DNA from: Alphaproteobacteria bacterium
GTDB taxonomy: Bacteria > Pseudomonadota > Alphaproteobacteria > RF32 > CAG-239
Assembly: GCA_017645485.1 (NCBI GenBank)
Contig: JAGCOI010000153.1
Span: forward strand, 1-6,145
Length of the DNA stretch: 6,145 nucleotides
Direction: 5' to 3'
Shown: positions 5,910-6,145 of the stretch, one piece after another
Position numbering within the stretch: position 1 is the stretch's first letter
How the letters are laid out: each line of letters opens with the position of its first letter
The notes under the pieces: generated by a model
Told to the model about the DNA's origin: nothing
Seen by the model: the letters and a program-made list of their open reading frames with translations, nothing else
Databases searched by the model: none
Translations under genes and position numbers: made by a program

Positions 5910-5995
5910 GGAGGGGTGGCAGAGCGGTCAAATGCAACGGACTGTAAATCCGTCGACTTTCGTCTACGATGGTTCGAATCCATCCCCCTCCACCA
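5910..5995 (+). tRNA. tRNA-Tyr (anticodon GUA), CCA encoded
   Basis: An 86-nt class II tRNA with a full cloverleaf. The acceptor stem pairs GGAGGGG (5910-5916) with CCCCTCC (5985-5991), then discriminator A5992 and encoded CCA (5993-5995). The D arm has GCA/TGC with the AGAGCGGTCAAA loop. The anticodon stem ACGGA/TCCGT holds loop CTGTAAA with anticodon GTA, decoding Tyr codons UAU and UAC. The long variable arm contains GAC-TTTC-GTC, and the T arm is GATGG-TTCGAAT-CCATC. It sits 32 nt upstream of tuf with no terminator between, so the two probably share a transcript from which the tRNA is cut. Confidence 0.98.
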
Positions 5996-6027
5996 GTTTT
6001 GTTGTGTATTAAAAGGAATAAACATCA

Positions 6028-6145
6028 ATGGCAAAAGAGAAATTTGAACGCAGTAAGCCACACTGCAACATCGGGACCATCGGTCACGTTGACCATGGTA
6101 AAACGACATTAACGGCAGCAATTACGAAGGTATTGGCTGAAGAAG
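6028..6145 (+). CDS. tuf: Elongation factor Tu, N-terminal part (cut by right edge)
   Basis: EF-Tu is the GTPase that delivers aminoacyl-tRNA to the ribosome. Only 39 codons are inside the window, but they are diagnostic: [20 protein letters not shown], then the P-loop GHVDHGKT (residues 19-26) including the functionally key H23 region and K25. Cys13 before [13 protein letters not shown] is the form I know from Alphaproteobacteria. The ATG has AAAAGGAA (6011-6018) about 9 nt upstream. It follows tRNA-Tyr directly and is probably read from the promoter near 5832. The full protein should have about 395 residues; whether the ribosomal or secE-nusG genes follow cannot be seen. Confidence 0.97.
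   Translation, partial: MAKEKFERSKPHCNIGTIGHVDHGKTTLTAAITKVLAEE

Noticed and set aside
5859..6047. A 62-codon plus-strand ORF containing GVAERSNATDCKSV, and a minus-strand ORF (5906-6121) with MDSNHRRRKSTDLQS
   Set aside because: Both are translations of the tRNA-Tyr gene and its flanks. These peptides are well-known false annotations at tRNA-Tyr genes.
1..6145. CRISPR array, insertion sequence, integron or phage genes
   Set aside because: No spaced direct repeats, transposase or integrase motifs, or long terminal inverted repeats were seen on either strand, including at the tRNA-Tyr 3' end, where integration would be expected.

Overview
The window is a stretch of AT-rich bacterial chromosome, most likely from an alphaproteobacterium. 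The evidence for this is the EF-Tu start ([20 protein letters not shown]) with Cys13, a family-4 glycosyltransferase of a type I associate with Alphaproteobacteria, an ABHD10-like hydrolase, and a CTTGAC-type -35 box. All seven complete genes end in TAA, and most have a purine-rich Shine-Dalgarno sequence. I see no insertion sequence, phage gene, CRISPR array or integration scar. This looks like core or near-core genome, and the placement is inferred from protein similarity recalled from memory.

Layout. (1) Positions 1-2294, minus strand: a tight three-gene run read right to left, a GNAT acetyltransferase, then 2 nt later a GT4 glycosyltransferase, then 28 nt later threonyl-tRNA synthetase (thrS), whose 3' part lies off the left edge. 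No terminator separates these genes. (2) Positions 2458-3667, plus strand: an alpha/beta hydrolase of the ABHD10 type, then an unrecognised 128-residue cysteine-containing protein. The latter has its own near-perfect sigma-70 promoter but no visible Shine-Dalgarno, and a strong hairpin terminator follows it. (3) Positions 3729-4283, minus strand, and 4452-4835, plus strand: a divergent pair of likely envelope genes, a six-helix HdeD/DUF308 membrane protein and a secreted YgiW/YdeI-type BOF protein that starts with TTG. (4) Positions 4882-5763, minus strand: murQ, N-acetylmuramic acid 6-phosphate etherase, convergent with the BOF gene across a shared 11-bp hairpin. (5) Positions 5832-6145, plus strand: a promoter, tRNA-Tyr(GUA) with encoded CCA, and the first 39 codons of tuf (EF-Tu), cut by the right edge.

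Function. Translation genes (thrS, tRNA-Tyr, tuf) sit at the two edges. Between them are genes for cell-envelope carbohydrate work (GT4, murQ), envelope stress (HdeD-like, BOF) and small-molecule modification (GNAT, hydrolase). Only the GNAT-GT4-thrS run and tRNA-Tyr-tuf look like real transcription units; the rest appear to be single genes. I found no convincing new multi-gene system. The entries most worth following are the unrecognised gene at 3281-3667, the cysteine-rich N-terminus of the glycosyltransferase, and the overlapping divergent -35 boxes between murQ and tRNA-Tyr-tuf.
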